Shown: positions 31,956-41,484 of the stretch, one piece after another
Layout: each line of letters opens with the position of its first letter
How positions within the stretch are numbered: the stretch's first letter is position 1
Made by a program: the position numbers and the translations under genes
DNA from: Segatella copri
GTDB taxonomy: Bacteria; Bacteroidota; Bacteroidia; Bacteroidales; Bacteroidaceae
NCBI RefSeq assembly: GCF_949820605.1
Contig: NZ_CATKVU010000006.1
Span: 976,501 to 1,040,500 of the forward strand
Direction of reading: 5' to 3'
Length of the DNA: 64,000 nucleotides
The notes under the pieces: generated by a model
What the model was told of the DNA's origin: nothing
The model's database searches: none
The model's input: the letters and a program-made list of their open reading frames with translations, nothing else

Positions 31956-34943
31956 CTATGATTTGCATAAAGCTGCGTATGGACAGTATTCGCAACGATG
32001 CTTATCATCTGTAGGTCGGAATGGCTGGTCCTTGTCAAAGATGTTGGCGATGAGAACTTTCAGTTGTTTCATAAACTCTTCTTCGTATACATCTATGCTA
32101 CTGATGAGTTCCTTGCCCATTTTTAATGTCGGATCATAATCTTCTGCTCCTGCATTTTGTATAAACAGCAAGCCTGGAGATACGGGCTCTTGAGCCGGAT
32201 TCAGATTTCTGTTGTGGCTTACAATAATTGAGTAGAGCATAGATTGTAAATAATAATCTGTATGCTTGTTGAGCATGGATGGATCAAACACTTCGCTCAG
32301 TTCTCTTGGACGTGTTGTTGAAATACGTCCTGTTTTATAGTCTATTACGCGGATTCGTTCTGCAAGATTATTGCCATTTGCATTACCGTTAGCTGCAACA
32401 GCGTCCAGTCGGTCGATAAAACCTCCTATTGACAGAGATAAATTGCCGATACTTGTTTCTACTTCGACGTCAGTTTTTACAACCAGCTCTAATCCGAGTA
32501 TGGTGAATGGAGCCTGGCGCATATCTATCGTGACAAGTTGCCGGATATATCTTGCTATTACTTCTTTATTGATCAGTTGCAGGCCATTATATTTTGGACG
32601 ATACCCTGCAGCGCTAACTTTAAAGAGTTCTTCTCTGAACGCCTGATCAACCAGGCGATAAATCAGAGATTCGTCTTTTAAGGCTTGCTCTAATTGCTCT
32701 TTTGATACAACGATAGGACGAGTCAGTTTGAGTTCTCCTTTACCGTCGGTTGTCAGAGCATCGCTGCTTGCTAATCCCAGATAGAACAGTTCTGCTGCAC
32801 GATGGAATATATTTCCAAATACTTTGTTGTCTACTTCGTCCTCATCCATTTCATCTGGCTCAATCAATCCTTCTACATATTTATAGTAGAATTGCTTTTC
32901 ACATCTCAAATATGTATTCAGAAATGTTGGCGTAAGCATTTTCAAATTCTTGAGCTGGCTGAGCGTATGCAGTTTTTTCTCTATTGGTTCATAAGTAGGA
33001 CGCAGTGTGTTTTGTCCTGCAACCAAAGAAAAGCGCTCGATGTCATGATGGCTTTCTACCAGGAGTTGTAGCATAAAACGGCTCATCTCACCCGATTGGC
33101 CATCTTCTGTTGCGTTATTGTAACACAAAGTGATGTCGTGTGAGCGTTGGAGCAGACTGTGAAAATAATAGGCGTATATAGCTACTTTGTTATCTACCGT
33201 AGTCAAGCCGTATGCCTTTCTCAATGAATAGGGAATAAATGAAGCATCGTTCACTCCTTTCGGTAGTTTCCCTTCGTTGCATGAGAGTACTAAGATATGC
33301 TCGAAATCCAGATTTCGAGTTTCCAATACACCCATTACCTGTATTCCTTCTGCAGGTTCACCATGGAAAGGAATACTTGTTGACTGGATGAGCTGTTGGA
33401 TGAGTCGTTCCAGAGTGATGCAGTCTACTGCTAAGTCTCCTGTCTGGATGAGTTCTTGCAGACGGTTCAATAATGTATAGGTTCTGAAGAGCGATTCCTG
33501 GAATAGGGGATCGTCCTGTTCTTTGCTATTCACACCTATTGTCTTCAAAATATCCAGCAGATACTGGATGAGTCTCAAGTTGTATTCATTTTCTGTTGCA
33601 GTCTCACCCAAATCTTTGAAAAGCAGAGATAAGCCTTCATCACCATCCATGCTTAGGAATTGGCGGGTAGGATAGAACTGCTTCTGCTCGTCAAGAGCGC
33701 TCAAGAGTTTGCTATAATTTTGAGAAATATAGCGTGTGTATGGATGACGAAGTGCCATGAGCACATTGTGTAAGCGATAGTTGTTACTATGCTTGGGGTG
33801 ACCTACGCCCTGCAACTTGATGAGCTGTTGCAGCAAACTGTAGAATGGTGTCTGTTGAAGCGGATACCCCAATGTTATGTTATATGATAACTGGTCGTTC
33901 TCAGAATAATCTGGCAACGACTTGATGTCTTCGTTTGTAGGAAGACTATGTATAACACTTTGCAACAATCCTTCATCGGCTAATACGATTGCTACTTTTT
34001 TTCCATATTTATAGCGTTTCTTTTCTTTAAGCCATTGGTTTACATAGCGGGCCTGAATGTTTTCTGTAGATGCCGATATGTATGTAATGTCTTTATTGTT
34101 ATCAAAGTTATGATAAATTTCACGAAGATCATGAGGAGGCATATCATTCAATTCGTTAGGATAATATTTGAGATATTCACGAATGTAGTGACCTGCCTCA
34201 TGGTTGTTTTGCATATAATAGTCATCGTAGTCCCAATAGAAATGTGCTTTACCCTCTTTTATCAAGCGGTCGCAGAGTTTCCGTTCTACTACTTGCATCA
34301 TATTAAAACCGACAAAGAGATATTTCTTGTGTTGGAATTTGATATTTTCATCATTTACAACTTTCCTGTATAGAGCCCCCTCATAAGCCAATCCTTGTTC
34401 TTCAAGACGCATGTTGAACTGCTTATAGATATCAAGAAAATGGCTCCATAATTGTAGAAATCTCTTTTTGAGTTCTGAGTTGTGATCATCGTTGAAATTG
34501 CTGAAAAATTTCTTAATCAGCGTTTTCTGTTCTTCTGTAAGATATGAGATGTCATCAAGTTCATGTATATTGCTAAGATTGGCAAAGAGTTTTTCTGCTT
34601 CTGCCATGTTTTTATCAATATCGTCAAAATCTGTGATAAGAAGTTGTCCCCATCCATAAAAATGGTCTAGGGTCTCATCAATACCAGTGCAGGCTACGAA
34701 TGTTTTATGTAAATCGCAAACAAGTTTGATTGGGTCTCCAACTTTCAATGTGCTATGTTTGCGAAACAGGTCGCTGATAGTTATGTAAGATGGCGACCAG
34801 ATAGGGTGATCAGTCAAACGTGCCAGACTCTCGTTGAGGAAAAGAGCGGCGCGTTTATTTGGAAACACGACGGCAATGTCGCTGAGATTGTTTCCGTATT
34901 TCTCGAGTATATCTCTTGCTACATATTTTAAAAATGTTTTCAT
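31956..34943 (-). CDS. AddB-like PD-(D/E)XK nuclease of double-strand break repair
   Basis: A 995-residue protein in the place of AddB beside an AddA-like gene. The N-terminal two thirds are helicase-fold without usable ATPase motifs; the C-terminal third carries a RecB-type nuclease: FLNTYLRCEKQFYYKYVEGL (about 690-710), IRVIDYKTGRIST (Asp and YKTG catalytic strand, about 885-897), QSMLYSIIV, and a final HRCEYCPYAALCKS. The cysteine in RCEKQF and the three at the C-terminus can bind an iron-sulfur cluster as in AddB and Cas4. With the AddA-like protein it would resect double-strand breaks and load RecA. The two genes are 76 bases apart and surely co-expressed. Confidence 0.88.
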   Translation of the reverse strand: MKTFLKYVARDILEKYGNNLSDIAVVFPNKRAALFLNESLARLTDHPIWSPSYITISDLFRKHSTLKVGDPIKLVCDLHKTFVACTGIDETLDHFYGWGQLLITDFDDIDKNMAEAEKLFANLSNIHELDDISYLTEEQKTLIKKFFSNFNDDHNSELKKRFLQLWSHFLDIYKQFNMRLEEQGLAYEGALYRKVVNDENIKFQHKKYLFVGFNMMQVVERKLCDRLIKEGKAHFYWDYDDYYMQNNHEAGHYIREYLKYYPNELNDMPPHDLREIYHNFDNNKDITYISASTENIQARYVNQWLKEKKRYKYGKKVAIVLADEGLLQSVIHSLPTNEDIKSLPDYSENDQLSYNITLGYPLQQTPFYSLLQQLIKLQGVGHPKHSNNYRLHNVLMALRHPYTRYISQNYSKLLSALDEQKQFYPTRQFLSMDGDEGLSLLFKDLGETATENEYNLRLIQYLLDILKTIGVNSKEQDDPLFQESLFRTYTLLNRLQELIQTGDLAVDCITLERLIQQLIQSTSIPFHGEPAEGIQVMGVLETRNLDFEHILVLSCNEGKLPKGVNDASFIPYSLRKAYGLTTVDNKVAIYAYYFHSLLQRSHDITLCYNNATEDGQSGEMSRFMLQLLVESHHDIERFSLVAGQNTLRPTYEPIEKKLHTLSQLKNLKMLTPTFLNTYLRCEKQFYYKYVEGLIEPDEMDEDEVDNKVFGNIFHRAAELFYLGLASSDALTTDGKGELKLTRPIVVSKEQLEQALKDESLIYRLVDQAFREELFKVSAAGYRPKYNGLQLINKEVIARYIRQLVTIDMRQAPFTILGLELVVKTDVEVETSIGNLSLSIGGFIDRLDAVAANGNANGNNLAERIRVIDYKTGRISTTRPRELSEVFDPSMLNKHTDYYLQSMLYSIIVSHNRNLNPAQEPVSPGLLFIQNAGAEDYDPTLKMGKELISSIDVYEEEFMKQLKVLIANIFDKDQPFRPTDDKHRCEYCPYAALCKS

Positions 34944-35019
34944 ATCTTAATGGACTTTTCAATGTTTGCAACTGTTCTTTATGTTGCCCTACTTTTTGGA
35001 AAGGGGCAATAGAACCGTA

Positions 35020-38000
35020 TTATTTTATTACTTCAACTATTTTGTTAGGGTATACATACCATAGATAACCTTTTACTCGGTGATGTCCCATACTTTTTAA
35101 CAAGCCGGTGTATTTTCTAACCTGTTCATGGTGTTCTACTTTCTGTTTACCGAATTTGAAGTCTACCACGATGGTTTCTTTTCTTGAGTTTTGCATCACG
35201 CGGTCTGGACGGTATTCTGCCATTTTTCCATTTTCAACTGTCAGGATAGAACATTCATTTAGTATGGTCAGTTCCTTATCAAACCATTTTGCGACCTTTG
35301 GTGATTCAAGTCTTTTCCTGATCATCTCCTTTATTTTCTCTGGTGTGAGGTCTTGATCGTATAAAAGTCCGTCTAACTCCAACTGTTTCAGGGCTCCATC
35401 AATATCATCAACCGTGCGGATTGTAGAAAAGAGGTTGTGCAAAATTGTACCCATTTTGATATAAAACTTCTGTTGTTCTTCTGTTTCATCACGCTTTATA
35501 AAGTCACGGCTCTGGTTACTTTGTCTGAATTCTGGCATTTCAGGCGTAACATTTATTTTAATTTCTAAAGGTTGAGAATAGGCTGAGAGCACATTTGTAT
35601 CCTTCTTCTCGTTTGATTTCTTGGAAGAATCAGGTACATATATTTCATTATAGCAGAAAGATATGTCATCTGTTTTGGCATCAGAACCTATTCCTGTTAA
35701 CTCCATCTTTACATCATTAGCTTCAAGTCGACTGGCTACCTTGTCGAGTACAGATTCGATAATGGCAGAACGATATGCACTATTAGCTCGTTTGCCAATT
35801 ACAATCAGGTTGTGACTGGCACGTGTGAAGGCTACATAAAGCAGATTCAAATTGTCGACTATGTTTTGCAGATGTTCATGATTATAATCTGCTTCATATA
35901 TACTTTGCTTCATCAGTTTAGCACTGAAATCTATAGGTACCAGTGGAAGCTCGTTGTATGGAGCTTCTTGCGGTGTGCACCAGATTGTGGTGGCTTTTTC
36001 TAGTTGCCAGTCACAGTAAGGCATGATAACATGATCGTATTCCAGTCCCTTACTCTTATGTATAGTAAGGAATCTGATACCTCCATCGCCATCGCTATGA
36101 ATGCTTTTTTCGTGAATACGGTTATCCCACTCTTTCAGAAATCCAGTGATATCACTACTGTTATCTGTGAGATATTTACTTAAGCAATCATAAAAAGTGC
36201 AGATGTAGGCAGTTTGCTTGATCATGTCTTTTATTTCGCCAAGTTTAAGTTCTGCAAAAAGGCGTTCTGTGAGATCGAACAGTGGCATTTCCAGATACTC
36301 AGAACGATTGGTCAAAAGTTGTTCCGGCATATTTCCAGCTACAGAATACGTGTCACAAAACTTGTTGAGAGTTGCTAATGCAATATTGTCATTTGGGTGT
36401 ACCAGTATGTAGAGAGCGTTAACCAATGTGCATACTGCTTGGGAGGCATCCAGCCTGAATGCCTCATCTGAAACCAACGGATAGTCGGAATGGTTCATAA
36501 AATACTCAGCAATGTCCTGTATGTTACGGTTGCTTCTTACCAGGATTGCTATTTTGTTGCAAGGAACACCTCTTTCAACCAACTTGTCTACAGTGTCCAG
36601 TGTGGTTTGCATCATTCTGTCTTCAATATTTTCACCGCCCAGGAGCTGAATACTTATAGAACCATTAGGATTAGAATGGTGGACTGGTACTTGCTGGCAG
36701 ACATCGCTATATGCGCTTTCCAGCTGTTTACATTCCTCAGGACATTTATCTTTCAGGTCTTCAATCTCCAATTTTACTGCTTCTGTGAAAAAAGCATTGT
36801 TGAACTCAATGATGTTTCTATCAGAGCGGTAGTTGGTACCCAAAGTTTCTATGCTTACTTTTTTCGCGCTTTTATTAAATTCTTTATCGATATTATTGAG
36901 CAGTCTCCAATCGCCGGATCGCCATCTGTAAATACTTTGTTTTACGTCACCAACAATGAGGTTACCTGCATCTTCTCTACTCATGGTTTCTTCGAGCAGC
37001 ACTTTAAAGTTCTTCCATTGGATGGTGCTAGTATCTTGAAACTCGTCAATCATTATATGGTCGAGTTGAGTGCCAATCTTTTCAAAGATGAATGGCGAAT
37101 CGCTATCCTTTATCAGTGAGTTGAGCAAGGTCTGAGTATCGCTCAAAAGGAATCGGTTTGCCTCTCTGTTCATCTCCCTGACTTTTTTATCTATGCTTCC
37201 CAAAAGGCGGAGCTGATTAAGATGCTTTATGGTCAGATCGGTACTTTTGAAGATTCGGGTGAGTCTTGGACGATTATCTTCAGCAAACAGCAAAATAGGG
37301 TAGAGCACCGATTCCACATAATTGAAGATATCAGTACAATTTTTTACATCAGATTTTTTGACCCATGCTTCCGGACTTTCCCGACATTTACAGAAAGTAT
37401 CATTATGTAGATCATCATCACTGTATTTGCCATTTTTCAGCTTGTTGAAATAGCTCCAAATACCTCTCGTTTTTCCAGCTAAGTCGTCTGCCGTAAAGCC
37501 TTCTTCTTCAAGGGAATCGAAAAAATTAGCAGCAATTTCTTTAAGCTGCTCTTTGGCCTTATCGCGCTTTTTCTTCATTCGGTCGGTAAAATCCTTGAAG
37601 AAATCTTCTTGTTCCATCAATTCTGTCAACTTGTCGGAATGAGCTTTGTAATAATCCTTGAATATGTTCTCACCGAATTTCTTGATCTGTCCTATGACAT
37701 TCCAACTCTTATCATCATCAATATTTTCTTTGATATAATCCATAATCCAGAAAAGTAGACGATCGGTATCTTCAAGACTTTCTATAAGTTCATCAACGGC
37801 ATGCTGTTCTATTTGATAGTCATTGAGTTCTATCCGTAAATTGGCAGTCAGATCAAGTTCACGTGCTAGATTTCTCAATACACTCTGAAAGAACGTATCG
37901 ATGGTCATAACCCGGAAATAGTTATAATTGTGTATGAGCAAATGCAGGGCAGATTCTGCATTTTTCTGAATTTGTTTGGATGAAAGATATGGTAAAGCCT

Positions 38001-38232
38001 GCTGTATTTGATTTACATAATCGTTTGCTTCTGGTAGTCCGTGTGCAATTTCGTATAATTTTCCTAAGATACGCATTTTCATTTCTTCAGTAGCTTTGTT
38101 GGTGAAGGTTACTGCAAGAATGGTTCTGTAGGAAGCAGGATTAGCTATCACGAGTGTCATATACTCGCGAGCCAAAGTAAATGTTTTACCTGATCCTGCA
38201 CTTGCTTTATAAACAGTTAGTTGTGAACTCAT
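35020..38232 (-). CDS. AddA-like UvrD-family helicase-nuclease
   Basis: A 1070-residue superfamily 1A helicase with C-terminal RecB nuclease. Motif I VYKASAGSGKTFTLA (about 7-21), TFTNKATEEMKMRIL (Ia), MTIDTFFQSVLR, motif II MIDEFQDTS (about 393-401), motif III GDVKQSIYRWRSGDW, TLGTNYRSDRNIIEF (IV), FLTIHKSKGLEYDHVI (V), LLYVAFTRASHNL (VI). The nuclease has FYIKMGTILHNLF, then MAEYRPDRVM and TIVVDFKFGKQ (Asp and FKF, about 1030). It is the ATP-driven partner of the AddB-like protein in the RecBCD/AddAB class. The short 69-base upstream gap leads to an unrelated barrel gene on the same strand. Confidence 0.92.
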   Translation of the reverse strand: MSSQLTVYKASAGSGKTFTLAREYMTLVIANPASYRTILAVTFTNKATEEMKMRILGKLYEIAHGLPEANDYVNQIQQALPYLSSKQIQKNAESALHLLIHNYNYFRVMTIDTFFQSVLRNLARELDLTANLRIELNDYQIEQHAVDELIESLEDTDRLLFWIMDYIKENIDDDKSWNVIGQIKKFGENIFKDYYKAHSDKLTELMEQEDFFKDFTDRMKKKRDKAKEQLKEIAANFFDSLEEEGFTADDLAGKTRGIWSYFNKLKNGKYSDDDLHNDTFCKCRESPEAWVKKSDVKNCTDIFNYVESVLYPILLFAEDNRPRLTRIFKSTDLTIKHLNQLRLLGSIDKKVREMNREANRFLLSDTQTLLNSLIKDSDSPFIFEKIGTQLDHIMIDEFQDTSTIQWKNFKVLLEETMSREDAGNLIVGDVKQSIYRWRSGDWRLLNNIDKEFNKSAKKVSIETLGTNYRSDRNIIEFNNAFFTEAVKLEIEDLKDKCPEECKQLESAYSDVCQQVPVHHSNPNGSISIQLLGGENIEDRMMQTTLDTVDKLVERGVPCNKIAILVRSNRNIQDIAEYFMNHSDYPLVSDEAFRLDASQAVCTLVNALYILVHPNDNIALATLNKFCDTYSVAGNMPEQLLTNRSEYLEMPLFDLTERLFAELKLGEIKDMIKQTAYICTFYDCLSKYLTDNSSDITGFLKEWDNRIHEKSIHSDGDGGIRFLTIHKSKGLEYDHVIMPYCDWQLEKATTIWCTPQEAPYNELPLVPIDFSAKLMKQSIYEADYNHEHLQNIVDNLNLLYVAFTRASHNLIVIGKRANSAYRSAIIESVLDKVASRLEANDVKMELTGIGSDAKTDDISFCYNEIYVPDSSKKSNEKKDTNVLSAYSQPLEIKINVTPEMPEFRQSNQSRDFIKRDETEEQQKFYIKMGTILHNLFSTIRTVDDIDGALKQLELDGLLYDQDLTPEKIKEMIRKRLESPKVAKWFDKELTILNECSILTVENGKMAEYRPDRVMQNSRKETIVVDFKFGKQKVEHHEQVRKYTGLLKSMGHHRVKGYLWYVYPNKIVEVIK

Positions 38233-38303
38233 ATTTTGATTTTTTTATGATGTTATTGATATTGTGCCCTAGAAATCATGTTTTATCCATGCTTTTATGA
38301 ATA

Positions 38304-40430
38304 TTACCAATCTCTAAATAGTTCAAAACCGAAGCGACAGCCTATGCCATTAAACTTCGTGTTTTTGAAGGCTGCAAAGAATCCTAATGTAATAGCTCTT
38401 GTTGTTACTCCATATCCCCATTCTGTATATGGGTGTAAATGGTTTACAACAAGACTGCTTACATACAGACGCTCTGCTTCTATATATTTCCCAATCAGGG
38501 GGAGCCATGCAGTTACAATCATGGGAGCTTCATAAGTGAAATTTCCGCGAACGTAATAATCACTGGCATTATACCATTGGGATGGCAGTAATTCGAATTC
38601 TCCACTCCAGCTATCATTCCAGCCTCCAGGAATATTGTTGTCATGGAAATTGGTATAGTCAACGAAATCCCAATGGTCACCTTTACGGGTATAAAACCCT
38701 GCTCCTAATCTAACAGAATATGATTGACGGCGTGATGCTTGAAAAATAGTTTGTGCATCTACTTCTACTCGTTCGTAGTCTATGTTTGAACCTAGTAGGT
38801 TTTTCCATCCCTTTTCATAGTCTATTTTAAAGATAGAGCCTTTCTTACCCCATGGTAACAGTTCTAAAGCTACTGCTGGTGCTACTGACACATATTTGCT
38901 TGGGTAATTAAACAGTTTATAGAAACTTTCAATCACAGCTTTTCGGGTATGTGAAACCAAGCCAATCTCAAAACCTACATAGTCGTTGAAACTCCAGTGG
39001 TTGATAAGACGAAGATAATCATCTTTAAACTCTGTCAGTTTCCTGTTATTAGCATCAATATCTGTTGAGATTTCCGGTAATGACAATCCTGGATATTCTG
39101 AGAATAGTGGATATAGAAAATTGTTATCTTCAGGTTTGCTGATGCCTAACATCTTTCTTGCAACACGATTATTCGATATTCTATTACCGTTACCGATTTC
39201 TAACTTCAGATATCCATTGTGCTTCTGGTTATAGTTGAATGTCAATGGTATATTGAAATAAAATCTGTGTTGTTTCATACTGTAACCTCCTTTAAAGCGA
39301 AGGCCCAATTGCAGATTTTCTGTAAATCTATAGCCTCCCTTCAGGTCAAATTTGTATACAATCCCTTTTCGCTCGGAATATCCCATATAGAGTGGGTTGA
39401 GAATAGGACTGATACGGAAGTAGCCTTGGTTTTGCTTTCCGAAGCCTTGGGAAATTCTGTTTAATACATTGTCACCGATAACATCCCAAAGTATGTCTTT
39501 TGCAAAGTTTTTCTTTGGTATGGTGTTATTCAAGGAATCTGTTATTTGTTTCCTTTTTTCGTAGAATTTTTTGTATATGTCAGCCTCATCTTGGTTTAAC
39601 TCAATTGGGCGCACTTTTGCCATTAATGCTGTGTCGGCAACATTATTGAGTGAATCACTTAATATTTTCGGCAGTCCGTATACAGTTGTATACATGCCCG
39701 TTATCTTGTTACCCATAAAACTGAAGTTGGCTCTCATGCTGCACCTTGCAGGAGAAAGTGAACCAAATCCGTCTTTACCCATAATGATCGAGATATAGAA
39801 ACGGGTCATATCATATTCGCCCTCAAAGTCTACCATGCTTATCTTTCCGCTTTGGGAATCAACAATGGCACGTGCTTCAATAACTTGGGTGTTTTTGAGA
39901 CGTGGATATACGTAGATTTGTGCTTTGCCGAATGGTAATTGGGTGACGGCATATTTATAATATCTGCGATTCTTATAGTGGAAAGGAGAAAGAATATTAG
40001 TTTCGAAAAGTGTTTCTCCATATACCGTTGGAGTCATGTATTTCAAAACTGATGACAATGTGTTGCTTCTATGCGGAATGGTGCTTATGTTCAGCAAACG
40101 CTTGGCAACTGGTCTGCCATTTGCGTCTAGCGTCATTTGGTTATAATATTCGCTGATGAATCTTCTGCCACCGCCATGAGCCACTGCATACATTGTCGGT
40201 ACTAGCATGAGTGTTGCATTACGTTTGTTTGTTTTGATTTGAAATTTAGTGTAGGCATAACTCTTGTGCTCAGCTCTACCTGTTGTGTCAACAGATTGTG
40301 AATATTTAAATACCAAACACATCACCGAGTCACTAAAGGCGTCTCTCGGTGACATTCTTCTTGCATGTGCTGCAAAAGCCATCATGCAGAAGATAATCGT
40401 CAAAATGATGTGTGTTTGATATTTCTTCAT
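38304..40430 (-). CDS. Outer-membrane beta-barrel protein (DUF5686-like)
   Basis: A 708-residue exported protein: signal peptide of about 23 residues (ILTIIFCMMAFAAHA), an N-terminal periplasmic part (to about 330) and a C-terminal barrel of alternating strands (NLQLGLRFKGGYS, GYLKLEIGNGN, FEIGLVSHTRK, TRAITLGFFAAFKN) ending in an aromatic-rich strand (CRFGFELFRDW). DUF5686 proteins have this layout but usually carry an N-terminal carboxypeptidase-like domain, which is not obvious here. Function unknown; porin-like or assembly-related. Assignment to the family is tentative. Confidence 0.6.
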   Translation of the reverse strand: MKKYQTHIILTIIFCMMAFAAHARRMSPRDAFSDSVMCLVFKYSQSVDTTGRAEHKSYAYTKFQIKTNKRNATLMLVPTMYAVAHGGGRRFISEYYNQMTLDANGRPVAKRLLNISTIPHRSNTLSSVLKYMTPTVYGETLFETNILSPFHYKNRRYYKYAVTQLPFGKAQIYVYPRLKNTQVIEARAIVDSQSGKISMVDFEGEYDMTRFYISIIMGKDGFGSLSPARCSMRANFSFMGNKITGMYTTVYGLPKILSDSLNNVADTALMAKVRPIELNQDEADIYKKFYEKRKQITDSLNNTIPKKNFAKDILWDVIGDNVLNRISQGFGKQNQGYFRISPILNPLYMGYSERKGIVYKFDLKGGYRFTENLQLGLRFKGGYSMKQHRFYFNIPLTFNYNQKHNGYLKLEIGNGNRISNNRVARKMLGISKPEDNNFLYPLFSEYPGLSLPEISTDIDANNRKLTEFKDDYLRLINHWSFNDYVGFEIGLVSHTRKAVIESFYKLFNYPSKYVSVAPAVALELLPWGKKGSIFKIDYEKGWKNLLGSNIDYERVEVDAQTIFQASRRQSYSVRLGAGFYTRKGDHWDFVDYTNFHDNNIPGGWNDSWSGEFELLPSQWYNASDYYVRGNFTYEAPMIVTAWLPLIGKYIEAERLYVSSLVVNHLHPYTEWGYGVTTRAITLGFFAAFKNTKFNGIGCRFGFELFRDW

Positions 40431-40494
40431 TTATTATGAGTTAAGATGTTACTTGGCAGAAGAACTGTGCTAAATATTTTGGACAGCAGCTTTC

Positions 40495-41367
40495 CTAACC
40501 AAGATATTTCATAAGGATTCCTATCTTCCCGGATTCTCTCAGTTTGGTGATGCTTTTTTCTCTTATTTGGCGAACTCGCTCACGGGTCAGCCCCATTTTA
40601 TCACCAATTTCCTCGAGCCCCTTTTCGGTTTCCCCGATTCCGTAGCATGCGCAGATAATTTTCAGTTCGCGATCCTTGAGGCAAACTTTTAAAACCTGTC
40701 TTAGGTCTTGTGCCATACTTTCATGGTCAACCTGCTTGTCTGTTCTGGCATCGTCTCCGCTTGCCATTACATCTGCCATAGAGTTGTCATCGTCATCACT
40801 GAATGGAGCATCGATGCTTACATGATGACCACTGGCAGCCATGCTCTGAGAAATCTTGTCCTCGTCAACACCCGTTCTGGCAGCAAGTTCTTCAACGCTT
40901 GGACGGCGTTGGTTTTCCTGCTCAAACTTATTAATTTCCTGGTTTACCTTATTGAGTGATCCTACCTGGTTTAGGGGAAGCCGAACGATTCGACTTTGCT
41001 CTGCTATTGCCTGTAAAATACTCTGACGAATCCACCAGACGGCGTATGAGATAAATTTGAACCCTCGTGTTTCATCGAAGCGTTCTGCAGCTTTGATGAG
41101 TCCGATGTTTCCTTCGTCAATCAAGTCTGTCAAGGTGAGTCCCTGGTGCTGATATTGTTTTGCTACCGACACCACAAAACGTAAGTTGGCTTCAATCAAC
41201 TTATTTTTTGCTCTTTCGCCAGCTCTACCTCCCTTGCGGATAGCTTGAGCCAATTCTATTTCTTCATCAATAGAAACCATAGGGGCTCTACCTATCTCTA
41301 CAAGATATTTGTCGAGAGCCTCGCTGTTACGATTGGTTATACTCTTTTGTATCTTAAGCTGTCTCAT
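40495..41367 (-). CDS. rpoD: Primary sigma factor RpoD/SigA (short Bacteroidota form)
   Basis: A 290-residue group 1 sigma factor, the short form typical of Bacteroidota (no long region 1.1 or non-conserved insert). Region 1.2 [23 protein letters not shown] (about 17-40), region 2 [55 protein letters not shown] (about 67-125), region 3 (about 130-200), an acidic insert [12 protein letters not shown], and region 4 [26 protein letters not shown] (about 250-276). It recognises the TTTG/TAnnTTTG promoters seen all over this window. Confidence 0.96.
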   Translation of the reverse strand: MRQLKIQKSITNRNSEALDKYLVEIGRAPMVSIDEEIELAQAIRKGGRAGERAKNKLIEANLRFVVSVAKQYQHQGLTLTDLIDEGNIGLIKAAERFDETRGFKFISYAVWWIRQSILQAIAEQSRIVRLPLNQVGSLNKVNQEINKFEQENQRRPSVEELAARTGVDEDKISQSMAASGHHVSIDAPFSDDDDNSMADVMASGDDARTDKQVDHESMAQDLRQVLKVCLKDRELKIICACYGIGETEKGLEEIGDKMGLTRERVRQIREKSITKLRESGKIGILMKYLG

Positions 41368-41404
41368 TATCTTTTCCTCTTAGTTACACATTGCACAATT
41401 GACG

Positions 41405-41412
41405 CAAAGATA
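41405..41412 (-). promoter_or_regulatory. rpoD promoter (-7 box)
   Basis: TATCTTTG on the minus strand; -33 element is weak (TTGC at 16-base spacing). An AGAGGA 10 bases before the rpoD ATG is one of the few Shine-Dalgarno-like sites here. Confidence 0.6.
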
Positions 41413-41484
41413 ATAAAAATATTGATACGCAACTAGATTTGTAACTTACTTTAACGTAATTAACCTAACTTATTCATTTAAAGG